Shown here in pieces: positions 25,209-33,477 of a stretch of 37,402 nt of DNA (its first letter is position 1; the number at the start of each line of letters is the position of its first letter). The stretch comes from Caldifarciminota bacterium (GTDB lineage Bacteria; Hydrothermota; UBA3072), in contig JAFGHJ010000045.1 of assembly GCA_016930175.1 (NCBI GenBank), forward strand, positions 1-37,402, written 5' to 3'. Below the pieces are notes generated by a model that saw only the letters and a list, made by a program, of their open reading frames with translations, did not search any database and was not told where the DNA came from. A program made the position numbers and the translations under genes.

Positions 25209-27428
25209 TCAGAATATTATAATTTTACCTTTAACTTTTTTATGGGAGTATTCAAAATTATAAAAATATATTCCCTTTATCCCGGGAGAAAATTTTTCTT
25301 TATGCACACCCTCAGAATATTCTCCTCTTAAGGGGCTGGATGCTAAACGTCCTAATACGTCGTATATATGAAGAGAGATAGTAGCCTTTTCGGGAAGATA
25401 GATTTCAAATAAAGCGTTTTCTCTTGCCGGGGAGTTGACAGAAAAAGAAAACTCATTCGGAGTTATTCCTCCGCTGCCGACAGTGACCATAATGGTATCC
25501 GAATCAGCTTTTCCGCTGTCGGAGGTTACTGTAAGTTTAACTTCATAGGTTCCGGATTCCGAGAAAGAGTGATTTGTAGCGATACTGTCTGAGGTTGTCC
25601 CGTCGCCAAAGTCCCAGAAGTAGCTTGTAATATTACATTTATAGGCAGTGGAATAAACGCCGTTGAATCTATGTATTTCTTCCTCTTTTAGTTCAATATC
25701 ATCGAGTTCTGCTGCTCTTACACCGGGCTCTGTCTCTATGTATTCATTGGAGCCCGATTCTCTCATCAGGTAGTAAGCACCCCCGCGTTTTGCCGTAAGG
25801 TTAATATCTCCATAGCCGGGTAATTCCGCTGAAACTTCCACTTCCAAGTCAAGCGTTGCGTGTGCGTATATTAACCATTCTCTTTCGGGAGGTGTTCCCG
25901 TAACGTTAGCCATTATCCAGACCGCGTAAGTTTTATCATGTATTGAACTCCAGTCATCACTGGAATTAGGTGTATAAGTTATATCGTTCGGCAGCTGGTA
26001 CCATCTCATTCTCTCGTCGCCATTATAGAATAATTCAGGCCAGAACTCATCTCTATCTCTCCAGGGATGCGGGATATCTGTTAAAAGAACCGGTTCGCTG
26101 TATCTCCAAAATCGTTCCAGAATAGGATTTAAATGTACTTCATCGACCGCGTCTACTATGGGTTTATACCACTCCCAGGACTCCTGTAGAGTGTCGGTTG
26201 AGTACTTGAAATCCCGCACAGACCGCGGTCTTGTCAACCACATAATCCATTTTATATAACCTTCATATCTATCGGGATTAACCACCTGCCCTTCATTCCT
26301 GAATCTTTCTATAAATTCGGGGTCGAACCAGGCAGATATTTCCCAGTAGAATTCAGGTTTTATTTCCCTGTAATAATCTTCCTGGAAAAGGAGATTCATC
26401 GCCTCCAATTGTGGTGCGTATCCTGTAAAATCCCAGTTTCCCTGCCATTCGTTAACGTAATAAGCCGGGGAAGAACCATCCCATATGTGAGGCACAGTGG
26501 AAAATCTTCCGGGAATAGGAGCGGGTATATATTCGACCCAGCCAGTCCATCTTGCAAAACAACTAAGGTTATTCTCGTAACCGACAAATTTAATTTTATC
26601 CGACCATTCATCTAATTGATTGCGCATTCCCTCAAACATAGCATTGTATCTTGGGATATATCCATGTCCGGTTTCGTATGCGCCGGCTCCCGAATCTGTA
26701 AGGTCAGTATTGCCTCCGAGTATCTCATTCCTGAACTGCCAGTTGTCGTAATCCGGATCGCCCTCGTAAGCATCACGAAATCTGAAATCTTCATCTATAT
26801 CACGGTAATCCATATCACTTGCTTCGTTATTGGAAAGCCAAATTACAAAAGGTGGATCAGGATACCAATTTTGAAAACGAGAAAGTAGAGGTTCATCCCA
26901 CCAGTCTCGGGGGGTGTACCCTAAATCGACTAAGAGAGCTGGGTTGACCCAGCACTCTCCCACTGTTTCCCAGTGTTCAACAGATCCGAAGGGAGAAACT
27001 ACTCCATGAACAACTCCATTAGTATCTACAAGATTGGGGTTCTCTTCCGGAGGAAGGCTTCTCCACGGACCATCGTTACTATAGAGCATCGCTTCAGGTT
27101 GAGTAGTTCCAAATACTATTGGTATGTCATACCCGGCTGCTTTCTTAATCGGTTTTTCAAAATAATCATCCAGGTAAGCATTAACAAACCAATCGGCATA
27201 ATTAGCGTTATAGGTAAATTTCAATAGTATATGATGTCCTTTCTCGATCATATCCATCTGCCACCCCGGATTAAAACCCTTAAGGTAATTATTATGGCCA
27301 TCCTCCCAGTTTGCCGCAAAAGGCAATGGATGTTCTTCCTGAGATAAGACTTCTAGTGAGAAAAATAAACATATTAAACAACAAAAAATAATTATCGATA
27401 AGTTTCTTTCTTTAAATTTATATGTCAT
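25209..27428 (-). CDS. Secreted clan GH-A-like candidate glycosidase with PKD domain and sorting tail
   Basis: 739 residues with a signal peptide (about 1-29). Residues 35-600 look like a TIM-barrel glycosidase of clan GH-A type. FVIWLSNNEASD (194-205) has Asn201-Glu202, the usual acid position on strand 4. FYWEISAWFDP (360-370) has Glu363 on a strand-7-like segment. YIKWIMWLTRPR follows as strand 8. I cannot place it in a named GH family. A PKD domain follows near residues 620-665 (WDFGDGTT, GTYEVKLTVT). The last 65 residues are a Por/FlgD-like sorting tail (LHIYDVLGRL, KGIYFYNFEY). Trp/Tyr-rich composition supports a carbohydrate substrate. ATG 27428 has GAGG upstream and a good promoter. 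Confidence 0.7.
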   Translation of the reverse strand: MTYKFKERNLSIIIFCCLICLFFSLEVLSQEEHPLPFAANWEDGHNNYLKGFNPGWQMDMIEKGHHILLKFTYNANYADWFVNAYLDDYFEKPIKKAAGYDIPIVFGTTQPEAMLYSNDGPWRSLPPEENPNLVDTNGVVHGVVSPFGSVEHWETVGECWVNPALLVDLGYTPRDWWDEPLLSRFQNWYPDPPFVIWLSNNEASDMDYRDIDEDFRFRDAYEGDPDYDNWQFRNEILGGNTDLTDSGAGAYETGHGYIPRYNAMFEGMRNQLDEWSDKIKFVGYENNLSCFARWTGWVEYIPAPIPGRFSTVPHIWDGSSPAYYVNEWQGNWDFTGYAPQLEAMNLLFQEDYYREIKPEFYWEISAWFDPEFIERFRNEGQVVNPDRYEGYIKWIMWLTRPRSVRDFKYSTDTLQESWEWYKPIVDAVDEVHLNPILERFWRYSEPVLLTDIPHPWRDRDEFWPELFYNGDERMRWYQLPNDITYTPNSSDDWSSIHDKTYAVWIMANVTGTPPEREWLIYAHATLDLEVEVSAELPGYGDINLTAKRGGAYYLMRESGSNEYIETEPGVRAAELDDIELKEEEIHRFNGVYSTAYKCNITSYFWDFGDGTTSDSIATNHSFSESGTYEVKLTVTSDSGKADSDTIMVTVGSGGITPNEFSFSVNSPARENALFEIYLPEKATISLHIYDVLGRLASSPLRGEYSEGVHKEKFSPGIKGIYFYNFEYSHKKVKGKIIIF

Positions 27429-27452
27429 GGGGCTTGTTCCTCTTTTTTGTTA

Positions 27453-27481
27453 ATTTTATTAAATAGATTGATAAATGTCAA
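27453..27481 (-). promoter_or_regulatory. Sigma70-like promoter for the GH-A-like gene
   Basis: Minus-strand TTGACA (27481-27476) and TAAAAT (27458-27453), spacer 17, 25 bases before ATG 27428. Confidence 0.65.
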
Positions 27482-27636
27482 GAGAAGTCGACGTTGGCCG
27501 CCCTTCACTAAAGATGGAAATTTAAAGAAAAAAAGGCTGTCACGAACCCTTGAGTCTTGAATACTCGACCCCTTTTGTTTAAAAATTTTTTTAAAACAAA
27601 GTTCGAACCGGTTTTTTCCTGGTAAAAAATTTTATA

Positions 27637-27665
27637 TTGACAGATATTGAAACTTCCAATATAAT
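27637..27665 (+). promoter_or_regulatory. Consensus sigma70 promoter
   Basis: TTGACA at 27637-27642 and TATAAT at 27660-27665, spacer 17: a perfect match to the bacterial consensus. About 90 bases of leader precede the gene at 27760. Confidence 0.75.
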
Positions 27666-27759
27666 GACGGTATGCAAATTACAAGTAATATAAAAATACG
27701 AACGATTATAGATTTATTAATTAAACAGGAAAACAGACCTATATAAAAAGGAGGTTTCT

Positions 27760-28089
27760 ATGGCAAAAGTTGAAAGTTACCAGGTTCGTGTTTGGGGCGG
27801 TCCTGAGGGTCATAGCGCTCAAGGTCGCGCAAGGATCCAACTAATTGACGGGAATTTCGCTATTGGTTGGATATATTTTTATGATGAAGGAGTATCTATT
27901 CCAAATGACTCCAAACAAATGAATCAACAGTACCAGAAAGAACAGATTCATATGCATCTTCCTTCATCGCTACTCGAAAGCGTTATAGATCTTCTGAGGA
28001 ATGAATCTCCTATTTCGCTTGCATATTCTACTTCCGCTAACCGAGGCTGGCTAACAACGGGAAGTGAAGAAGTAGGTGAGGGTGAATAA
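27760..28089 (+). CDS. Small soluble protein of unknown function
   Basis: 109 residues, no signal or membrane segment. It starts YQVRVWGGPEG, then ARIQLIDGNFAIGWIYFYDEG, MHLPSSLLESVIDLLRNESP and ends in an acidic tail. The block 'F.D.G..P....' followed by 'HLPS..L..V.DLLRNE.P' resembles, to my memory, a common unnamed family of about 100 residues, but I cannot name it. AAAAGGAGG before ATG 27760 and a perfect promoter suggest high expression for an otherwise unknown protein. It is divergent from the GH-A-like gene. Confidence 0.72.
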   Translation: MAKVESYQVRVWGGPEGHSAQGRARIQLIDGNFAIGWIYFYDEGVSIPNDSKQMNQQYQKEQIHMHLPSSLLESVIDLLRNESPISLAYSTSANRGWLTTGSEEVGEGE

Positions 28090-28151
28090 AAAAACCTTTT
28101 TCGTTTGTTCTGAAGTTGTAGCATAGGAATATATAAATAGATTGAAGTTAA

Positions 28152-28180
28152 AGAAGGCAACAATAAAATTTGTTGTCTTC
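28152..28180. terminator. Hairpin between convergent genes, possible terminator
   Basis: GAAGGCAACA and TGTTGTCTTC pair over 10 bp with one G-U wobble and an 8-9 base AT loop. It lies between the + gene ending at 28089 and the - gene ending at 28224. No long T run follows, so efficiency is uncertain. Confidence 0.45.
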
Positions 28181-28223
28181 GTGTTTGTAAATACCCAACA
28201 AGCTAGGCAGGTTGAATGGTTTT

Positions 28224-30116
28224 CTATCGCTGAACGTGTTCATCGGTAGAGTGTAAAATTGAAAATCCGACATCATCAAAGGCTAACTGATTTATATTGT
28301 CTTTTTTAATTTTTAGTTTCTTCAATTGAGGTTCATATTCTTTTGCTTTCTCCAATTTGTTTGTCAACTTATACATATACCATAAATTCTTCACTCCAAT
28401 TTCATAGGATGGGGCAAGATCAAAAACTTCTTGTTGTATTTTCAAAGCATTAGTTATATCACCCGATGAGAAGTGGATAACTGCCATATTGTTTAGGGCT
28501 ACTACATTGATCGGATTTTGACGAAAAGCGAGCAGAAACTCATTGTATGCACCGTCGTACTTTCCGTTTCTACATAGGTCGAGACCATACTTTATATGAA
28601 TTTCATCGATTTCTCTATATCTGTTAAAATATTGGTTTAAAATTTTATATTCGTTTCTGTCGACATTTTCTTTTAGAGTAAACTCAGAGAAATGTTCATA
28701 ATTTGTGTTATAAATCGGTTCGAATCCTTTCTTGTTGAAGTATTTGTACCTATCGAACGGATACTTGGAAAATGTACTATATAACATTTTTGCAACTGCC
28801 ATTTTTTCTATAAATGATGATTGGATTTCTATTTCTTGATAATCTTCAGATGTGTTTACTTTTAATATGTTATTAAAAATAGTAGCGGCTAATTTTCCCG
28901 CGATTGCGCTGTGGCATTCTAAAGATGGATGAACATGTTCTAATATTAAATCATTACCAGCAATGCCGTCTTTATCCAGACTATTTATAAATTCCTGCAG
29001 GTCAATATAACTGCAATTATACTTTATCGACAAACTTTCTATTATCTTATTAAGATCAGAAGAGCCGCGCAACCGAAGCATATCGAGATCACATGCTTTA
29101 TAATAGAAATATTTTGCTAATTTGTTCTTATGCGATTCTAAAAGAATATCACCCGCAGCATAAGCCAATTCAGCATTATCTTTAATTTTTTCGTTTAATT
29201 GTTGTATAATTTTCGAGGAATCGTTTTCGCTTTTTATATTTTCGGTAATCTTTTCGATTTCTGCGCTGGTTATTGTTCCTTTAGATTCAAATGGTTTAAA
29301 ATCTTTAACATTTTTAACCGCGCCGCATGTTATAACCGTAACATTGTTACTCGTGAGTAAATTAAGAATTGCTTCATAATTTTTCTCGAAATCATTCATT
29401 GTGTTCTTATAGACTTTACTATTATATTCAACACCTATCTTTTTGGTCATACGTTCTAATAATGTCCGGGGGTCTTGCTTTGATATTTTTGTAGCTATCA
29501 ATTTCAAAGACTGGTATAATCTTAAGTGTGATAATCTTTTATTCAATTGAAAAAAAGGATGATGATAACGACCGGCGCCGCCTATGCCAATAAACTCATT
29601 ATGACCAAAGCAAATAATTGCCATATCCGGAGGGTATCGAGTAAGCTCTTTTACTACATCCAGCCCAATATGAGAATTAGTTGCATCCATAGAAAAATTT
29701 ATGACTTCAAATCTATATTGTGTTTTCGCATTGTTAAGCATTTGTTCTAATTGGTATGGAAAAGATTCGGTCCGGCTGTAAGGGAATCCTTTGCTTGTTG
29801 ATTCACCAATTATATAAATACGAAAAACGTTATCCGGCTTTTGCCTGACAAACCACTGGGAAACTATAGCAGGTATGCCTGCCGAATAGTTTGGAAAATA
29901 CTTAGAGCAAAAATGAGGATTAACCATGAGATATTCTTGATTGTTTATTTTCTTATTCAGTAAAAGGGACATGTCGTTACCAAAACCAATTAAGCGTAGT
30001 GTAAATTCTACAAGAGCTAAAATTAGAATAGCTACCAGTATAGTAGCGAGAAAATCCTTTGTTTTTGACCGTTTACTAAATTTTGTAGTTTTCATAGATA
30101 ATACATTGTTCCTCAC
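28224..30116 (-). CDS. Membrane-anchored SGNH hydrolase with TPR tail (paralogue)
   Basis: 630 residues by GTG 30116, or 623 by ATG 30095; AGGA lies between the two, so the ATG may be correct. One membrane helix (about 22-45) is followed by an SGNH domain with IIGESTSKGFPYS (block I Ser), VINFSMDATNSH, CFGHNEFIG (block III) and ILEHVHPS (block V with E/H). TPR-like repeats fill the last 130 residues. It matches the protein at 11656 in plan, including GFPY after the active Ser and the EHxHP ending, but the TPR part is shorter and no carbamoyltransferase or DUF5989 gene accompanies it. Composition is lower in G+C, like the surrounding genes. Substrate unknown. Confidence 0.84.
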   Translation of the reverse strand: MRNNVLSMKTTKFSKRSKTKDFLATILVAILILALVEFTLRLIGFGNDMSLLLNKKINNQEYLMVNPHFCSKYFPNYSAGIPAIVSQWFVRQKPDNVFRIYIIGESTSKGFPYSRTESFPYQLEQMLNNAKTQYRFEVINFSMDATNSHIGLDVVKELTRYPPDMAIICFGHNEFIGIGGAGRYHHPFFQLNKRLSHLRLYQSLKLIATKISKQDPRTLLERMTKKIGVEYNSKVYKNTMNDFEKNYEAILNLLTSNNVTVITCGAVKNVKDFKPFESKGTITSAEIEKITENIKSENDSSKIIQQLNEKIKDNAELAYAAGDILLESHKNKLAKYFYYKACDLDMLRLRGSSDLNKIIESLSIKYNCSYIDLQEFINSLDKDGIAGNDLILEHVHPSLECHSAIAGKLAATIFNNILKVNTSEDYQEIEIQSSFIEKMAVAKMLYSTFSKYPFDRYKYFNKKGFEPIYNTNYEHFSEFTLKENVDRNEYKILNQYFNRYREIDEIHIKYGLDLCRNGKYDGAYNEFLLAFRQNPINVVALNNMAVIHFSSGDITNALKIQQEVFDLAPSYEIGVKNLWYMYKLTNKLEKAKEYEPQLKKLKIKKDNINQLAFDDVGFSILHSTDEHVQR

Positions 30117-30130
30117 AACTTCTAATTATA

Positions 30131-30158
30131 ATTATAGAGGAAATACAACCTCTGTCAA
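30131..30158 (-). promoter_or_regulatory. Consensus sigma70 promoter for the SGNH paralogue
   Basis: Minus-strand TTGACA (30158-30153) and TATAAT (30136-30131), spacer 16, both elements perfect. Confidence 0.75.
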
Positions 30159-30169
30159 TATAAAATAAC

Positions 30170-30199
30170 CACAAGATTTCACAGATTTACACAAGTTTT
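30170..30199. repeat. Degenerate 10-base tandem repeat
   Basis: Three units: CACAAGATTT, CACAGATTTA, CACAAGTTTT. Related to CACAGATTTA-type short repeats common in intergenic DNA of some FCB genomes. It is followed 15 bases later by a 7-base repeat. Confidence 0.55.
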
Positions 30200-30214
30200 T
30201 TTGTTTGTTTTCTT

Positions 30215-30250
30215 TGACTAATGGCTGATGACTGAAGACTAGTGACTATG
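30215..30250 (+). repeat. Degenerate 7-base tandem repeat (TGACTRR)
   Basis: Five units in phase: TGACTAA, TGGCTGA, TGACTGA, AGACTAG, TGACTAT. Intergenic, between the SGNH paralogue and the esterase gene. The same consensus occurs inverted at 33160-33195. Confidence 0.65.
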
Positions 30251-30265
30251 TTTTCATTTCTTAAT

Positions 30266-31168
<903 letters not shown>

Positions 31169-31248
31169 TCATAGTTCTTATTGCAATCTTAATAGGATAT
31201 AATATACCTTTTCAGTCTTGGAGATTTCACGAGTTTTCTGAGTGCCTT

Positions 31249-32952
31249 TTATTCAGATTTCACTATCCTAAAACTAATACCCGCACCCCTGGTTCCCGGA
31301 TAAAGACCTGTTCCTCCTCCTCGGTAGGCTGACCGACATTCCCCTGCTGGTTCACGCCATCCACCACCACGGATGACTTTGTTTTCGCCTGTTTCTGGTC
31401 CCTTTGGATTTAATGTATCTTCAATATTGTATTCACTATACCAATCGTTAGTCCATTCCCAGATATTACCATGCATATCGTATAAACCGAAAGCATTGGG
31501 CGGAAAACTGCCAACAGGTAATGGTTCATTTCTATTTTCACCTTTTTCACAATTTGTATAAGGTCCTTCTCCATTAAAATTTGCTTGATCGGTTGTAAGG
31601 CAATCACCTGTATAAAAGGGAGTGGTTGTATTTGCCCTGGTTGCATACTCAAATTCTGCTTCTGTAGGCAGCCTGCAGCCCATCCACTCGGCAAATTCAT
31701 TGGCATCATACCAGGTAACCTGTGTGACTGGGAGATTTCCCCGTTCACGTCCCCAGGGTTTTTTTCTGCCTGTGGCCTCACAAAATAAGTCGAATTGCTC
31801 ATAGGTTATACAATATTTACTCATTTTAAAAGCGCTCAGTGCAACTTTGTGTTGAATCTCATCATCCTTCCTTCCTTCTTCGTCTTCAGGGCTTCCCATT
31901 AAAAATGTTCCTCCAGGTATATCTGCGAATTCAATAATGGGTTTATGGATTGAAGAATCTTTGGTCCCGGTTTTATCTTCAGCATTTGCTTTCATGGGTT
32001 CACTGGTGTTATTTTCAGCATTTATTGTCCTAGGATCAAATGACCTTGTAAATTGAAGTTGAGGCGTATTATTGTAAATTTCTTGTAGTTCCGAGAGGTT
32101 ATCAGCATCGATTGACTTCATTAATTCACTTATTTTGTTTAACATTTCAATTTGTTGTGGAGTGAATCGATTGTCGTTCTGAACAGCATTATCAAATAAT
32201 GGCGGATATTGACCAATCGGATGTTCGGTTCCCAATAGTGATGCCAGATCAGTACAAACAATTATTGCTATCGGCAGCAATCCGGTAAATTTACCCATCA
32301 ACCCATATAACTGGGGATCTATTTCGTTTTGTTGCATCTTTAGCCAGACTTCATTACTAAAGTCAAAATTGTCATAACTAATATCAATCATATCCGCGCT
32401 TGGATCCACAAGCATCCAACGTTTGTCTTTTTCATTCCATACTTCACAGATTACGTGAAACGAATGAAAATCAGGTATTAAATACGGAGCAAATCCATAA
32501 CGAACCCTGGCCGGAATACCGCGATATTTAAGTATTGATGCCAGTAAAATTGCATTATCCCGGCAGATCAGAACCAATCGATCTTCTACTTTCCGATCGG
32601 GTACTAAACCCGAGGAGTCATAGGATAGAAGCCCCTCCAAAGCCGATTTAACCGTCGGATACTTTAATGATTCATTCCATCTTTCTTTAGGGATTTGGTC
32701 CCGATACATATTTAGTTCCCACCCTTGATTTATAAATTGTGCTCTGATTAAACTACAAAGCTCCGGTAAAGAATCAGGGAGATTTTTATATAAATATTCA
32801 TATTCTCCCGGATCGGTAAAAGAACTATATTTACGATAGAAATCTAAAATAGAACCGTCAAATTGATTGGTTTTAGCTGAATCATTTTGACAACAATTTG
32901 TCACTAAAATTACAATTATTAACATGAATAGCCTAAATACTTGTTTTTTCAT
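31249..32952 (-). CDS. Transglutaminase-like / SUMF1-fold fusion lipoprotein
   Basis: 567 residues. The signal sequence ends in a Cys pair (VTNCC, Cys20/21), suggesting a lipoprotein. Residues about 100-195 are a transglutaminase-like cysteine protease fold: LICRDNAILLASILKYRGIP with Cys130, HSFHVICEVW with His166, and WMLVDPSADM with Asp183. After a linker with a hydrophobic patch, residues about 335-567 form a SUMF1/FGE-sulfatase fold: IPGGTFLMGSPEDEEGR, VTWYDANEFAEWMGCRLPTE, FGLYDMHGNIWEW and VIRGGGW, ending SFRIVKSE. Only one Cys remains near the FGE active site (GECRSAYR), so it is probably not a formylglycine-generating enzyme. Each domain is common, but I do not know this combination. 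The promoter lies at 33121-33148. Confidence 0.86.
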   Translation of the reverse strand: MKKQVFRLFMLIIVILVTNCCQNDSAKTNQFDGSILDFYRKYSSFTDPGEYEYLYKNLPDSLPELCSLIRAQFINQGWELNMYRDQIPKERWNESLKYPTVKSALEGLLSYDSSGLVPDRKVEDRLVLICRDNAILLASILKYRGIPARVRYGFAPYLIPDFHSFHVICEVWNEKDKRWMLVDPSADMIDISYDNFDFSNEVWLKMQQNEIDPQLYGLMGKFTGLLPIAIIVCTDLASLLGTEHPIGQYPPLFDNAVQNDNRFTPQQIEMLNKISELMKSIDADNLSELQEIYNNTPQLQFTRSFDPRTINAENNTSEPMKANAEDKTGTKDSSIHKPIIEFADIPGGTFLMGSPEDEEGRKDDEIQHKVALSAFKMSKYCITYEQFDLFCEATGRKKPWGRERGNLPVTQVTWYDANEFAEWMGCRLPTEAEFEYATRANTTTPFYTGDCLTTDQANFNGEGPYTNCEKGENRNEPLPVGSFPPNAFGLYDMHGNIWEWTNDWYSEYNIEDTLNPKGPETGENKVIRGGGWREPAGECRSAYRGGGTGLYPGTRGAGISFRIVKSE

Positions 32953-33120
32953 AACTTTTTACTCCTCTCTTTCCGCGCAAAACACATAACATAGTTTATA
33001 TGTACTGATATTAATCACAAATACTCCATTGTTAAGCCGTATAAAAACATTTTTATAATTCTGGGTGATTTAGTATACATCAACATATTATTTATATATT
33101 TTCTTATCTTTCATGTTAGA

Positions 33121-33148
33121 ATTATAAGGAGAATCAAATCTTTGTCAA
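33121..33148 (-). promoter_or_regulatory. Consensus sigma70 promoter for the transglutaminase/SUMF1 gene
   Basis: Minus-strand TTGACA (33148-33143) and TATAAT (33126-33121), spacer 16. About 165 bases of leader precede ATG 32952. Confidence 0.7.
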
Positions 33149-33159
33149 TGTGGGAGATA

Positions 33160-33195
33160 GAGTCATTAGTCATCGGTCACCAGTCGCCAGTCGGT
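33160..33195 (-). repeat. Degenerate 7-base tandem repeat (TGACTRR), inverted copy
   Basis: Read on the minus strand: CGACTGG, CGACTGG, TGACCGA, TGACTAA, TGACTC. Same consensus as 30215-30250 in opposite orientation, next to the promoter at 33121-33148. Confidence 0.6.
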
Positions 33196-33246
33196 AAAAA
33201 AGAAAAACCACAATTATTACATTCGGATGTTCTTAGGGTTTTTACT

Positions 33247-33278
33247 ATTTAACGACTTTACCACTCAACCACTTAACT
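33247..33278 (+). repeat. Degenerate 8-base tandem repeat (ACTTAACC)
   Basis: Four units in phase: ATTTAACG, ACTTTACC, ACTCAACC, ACTTAACT. Intergenic, 50 bases from the 7-base repeat. Confidence 0.55.
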
Positions 33279-33395
33279 AAAAACGAAGTTTTTGATAGGA
33301 TTGCCTATTTTTTTGGGCGAAGTCGCTGTTCGTTGAAAGTTTGGTTGTCCTGATGGAAGAAGATTTTACTCTTAATTAGATAAAAAAAGCTTAAC

Positions 33396-33423
33396 TTGAC
33401 TATAAATTTGTAACTATTATAAT
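33396..33423 (+). promoter_or_regulatory. Sigma70-like promoter for the LVIVP propeller gene
   Basis: TTGACT at 33396-33401 and TATAAT at 33418-33423, spacer 16; about 48 bases of leader to ATG 33478. Confidence 0.68.
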
Positions 33424-33477
33424 TATTATAAGAGAATACAGCGGGTAAAATTAAAGATTGAAAGAGAGGTAGTTAAA

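Larger units (their letters stand above)
27429..27759. other. 331-base gap between divergent genes
   Basis: Contains two divergent promoters (27453-27481 minus, 27637-27665 plus). Between them is a nested inverted-repeat element: CGAAC at 27543-27547 with GTTCG at 27601-27605, enclosing GAGT/ACTC (27552-27566) and the AT-rich hairpin TTTGTTT (27574-27580)/AAACAAA (27594-27600). No gene is evident. Confidence 0.6.
32953..33477. other. 525-base gap between divergent genes
   Basis: Holds two divergent promoters, the 7-base and 8-base repeats, a short hairpin AAAAAC/GTTTTT at 33279-33293, and a 5-bp hairpin ATAGG/CCTAT at 33295-33308 followed by seven T (33308-33314), which would end a + strand transcript. 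No gene evident. Confidence 0.6.

Noticed and set aside
27598-27610. GTTCGAACC resembling a tRNA T-loop
   Set aside because: No acceptor stem, anticodon arm or D arm in the flanks; it is part of a nested inverted repeat.
31249-32300. SUMF1 domain as a true formylglycine-generating enzyme
   Set aside because: Only one Cys (GECRSAYR) is found in the active region where FGE needs two, and no sulfatase gene is in the window.
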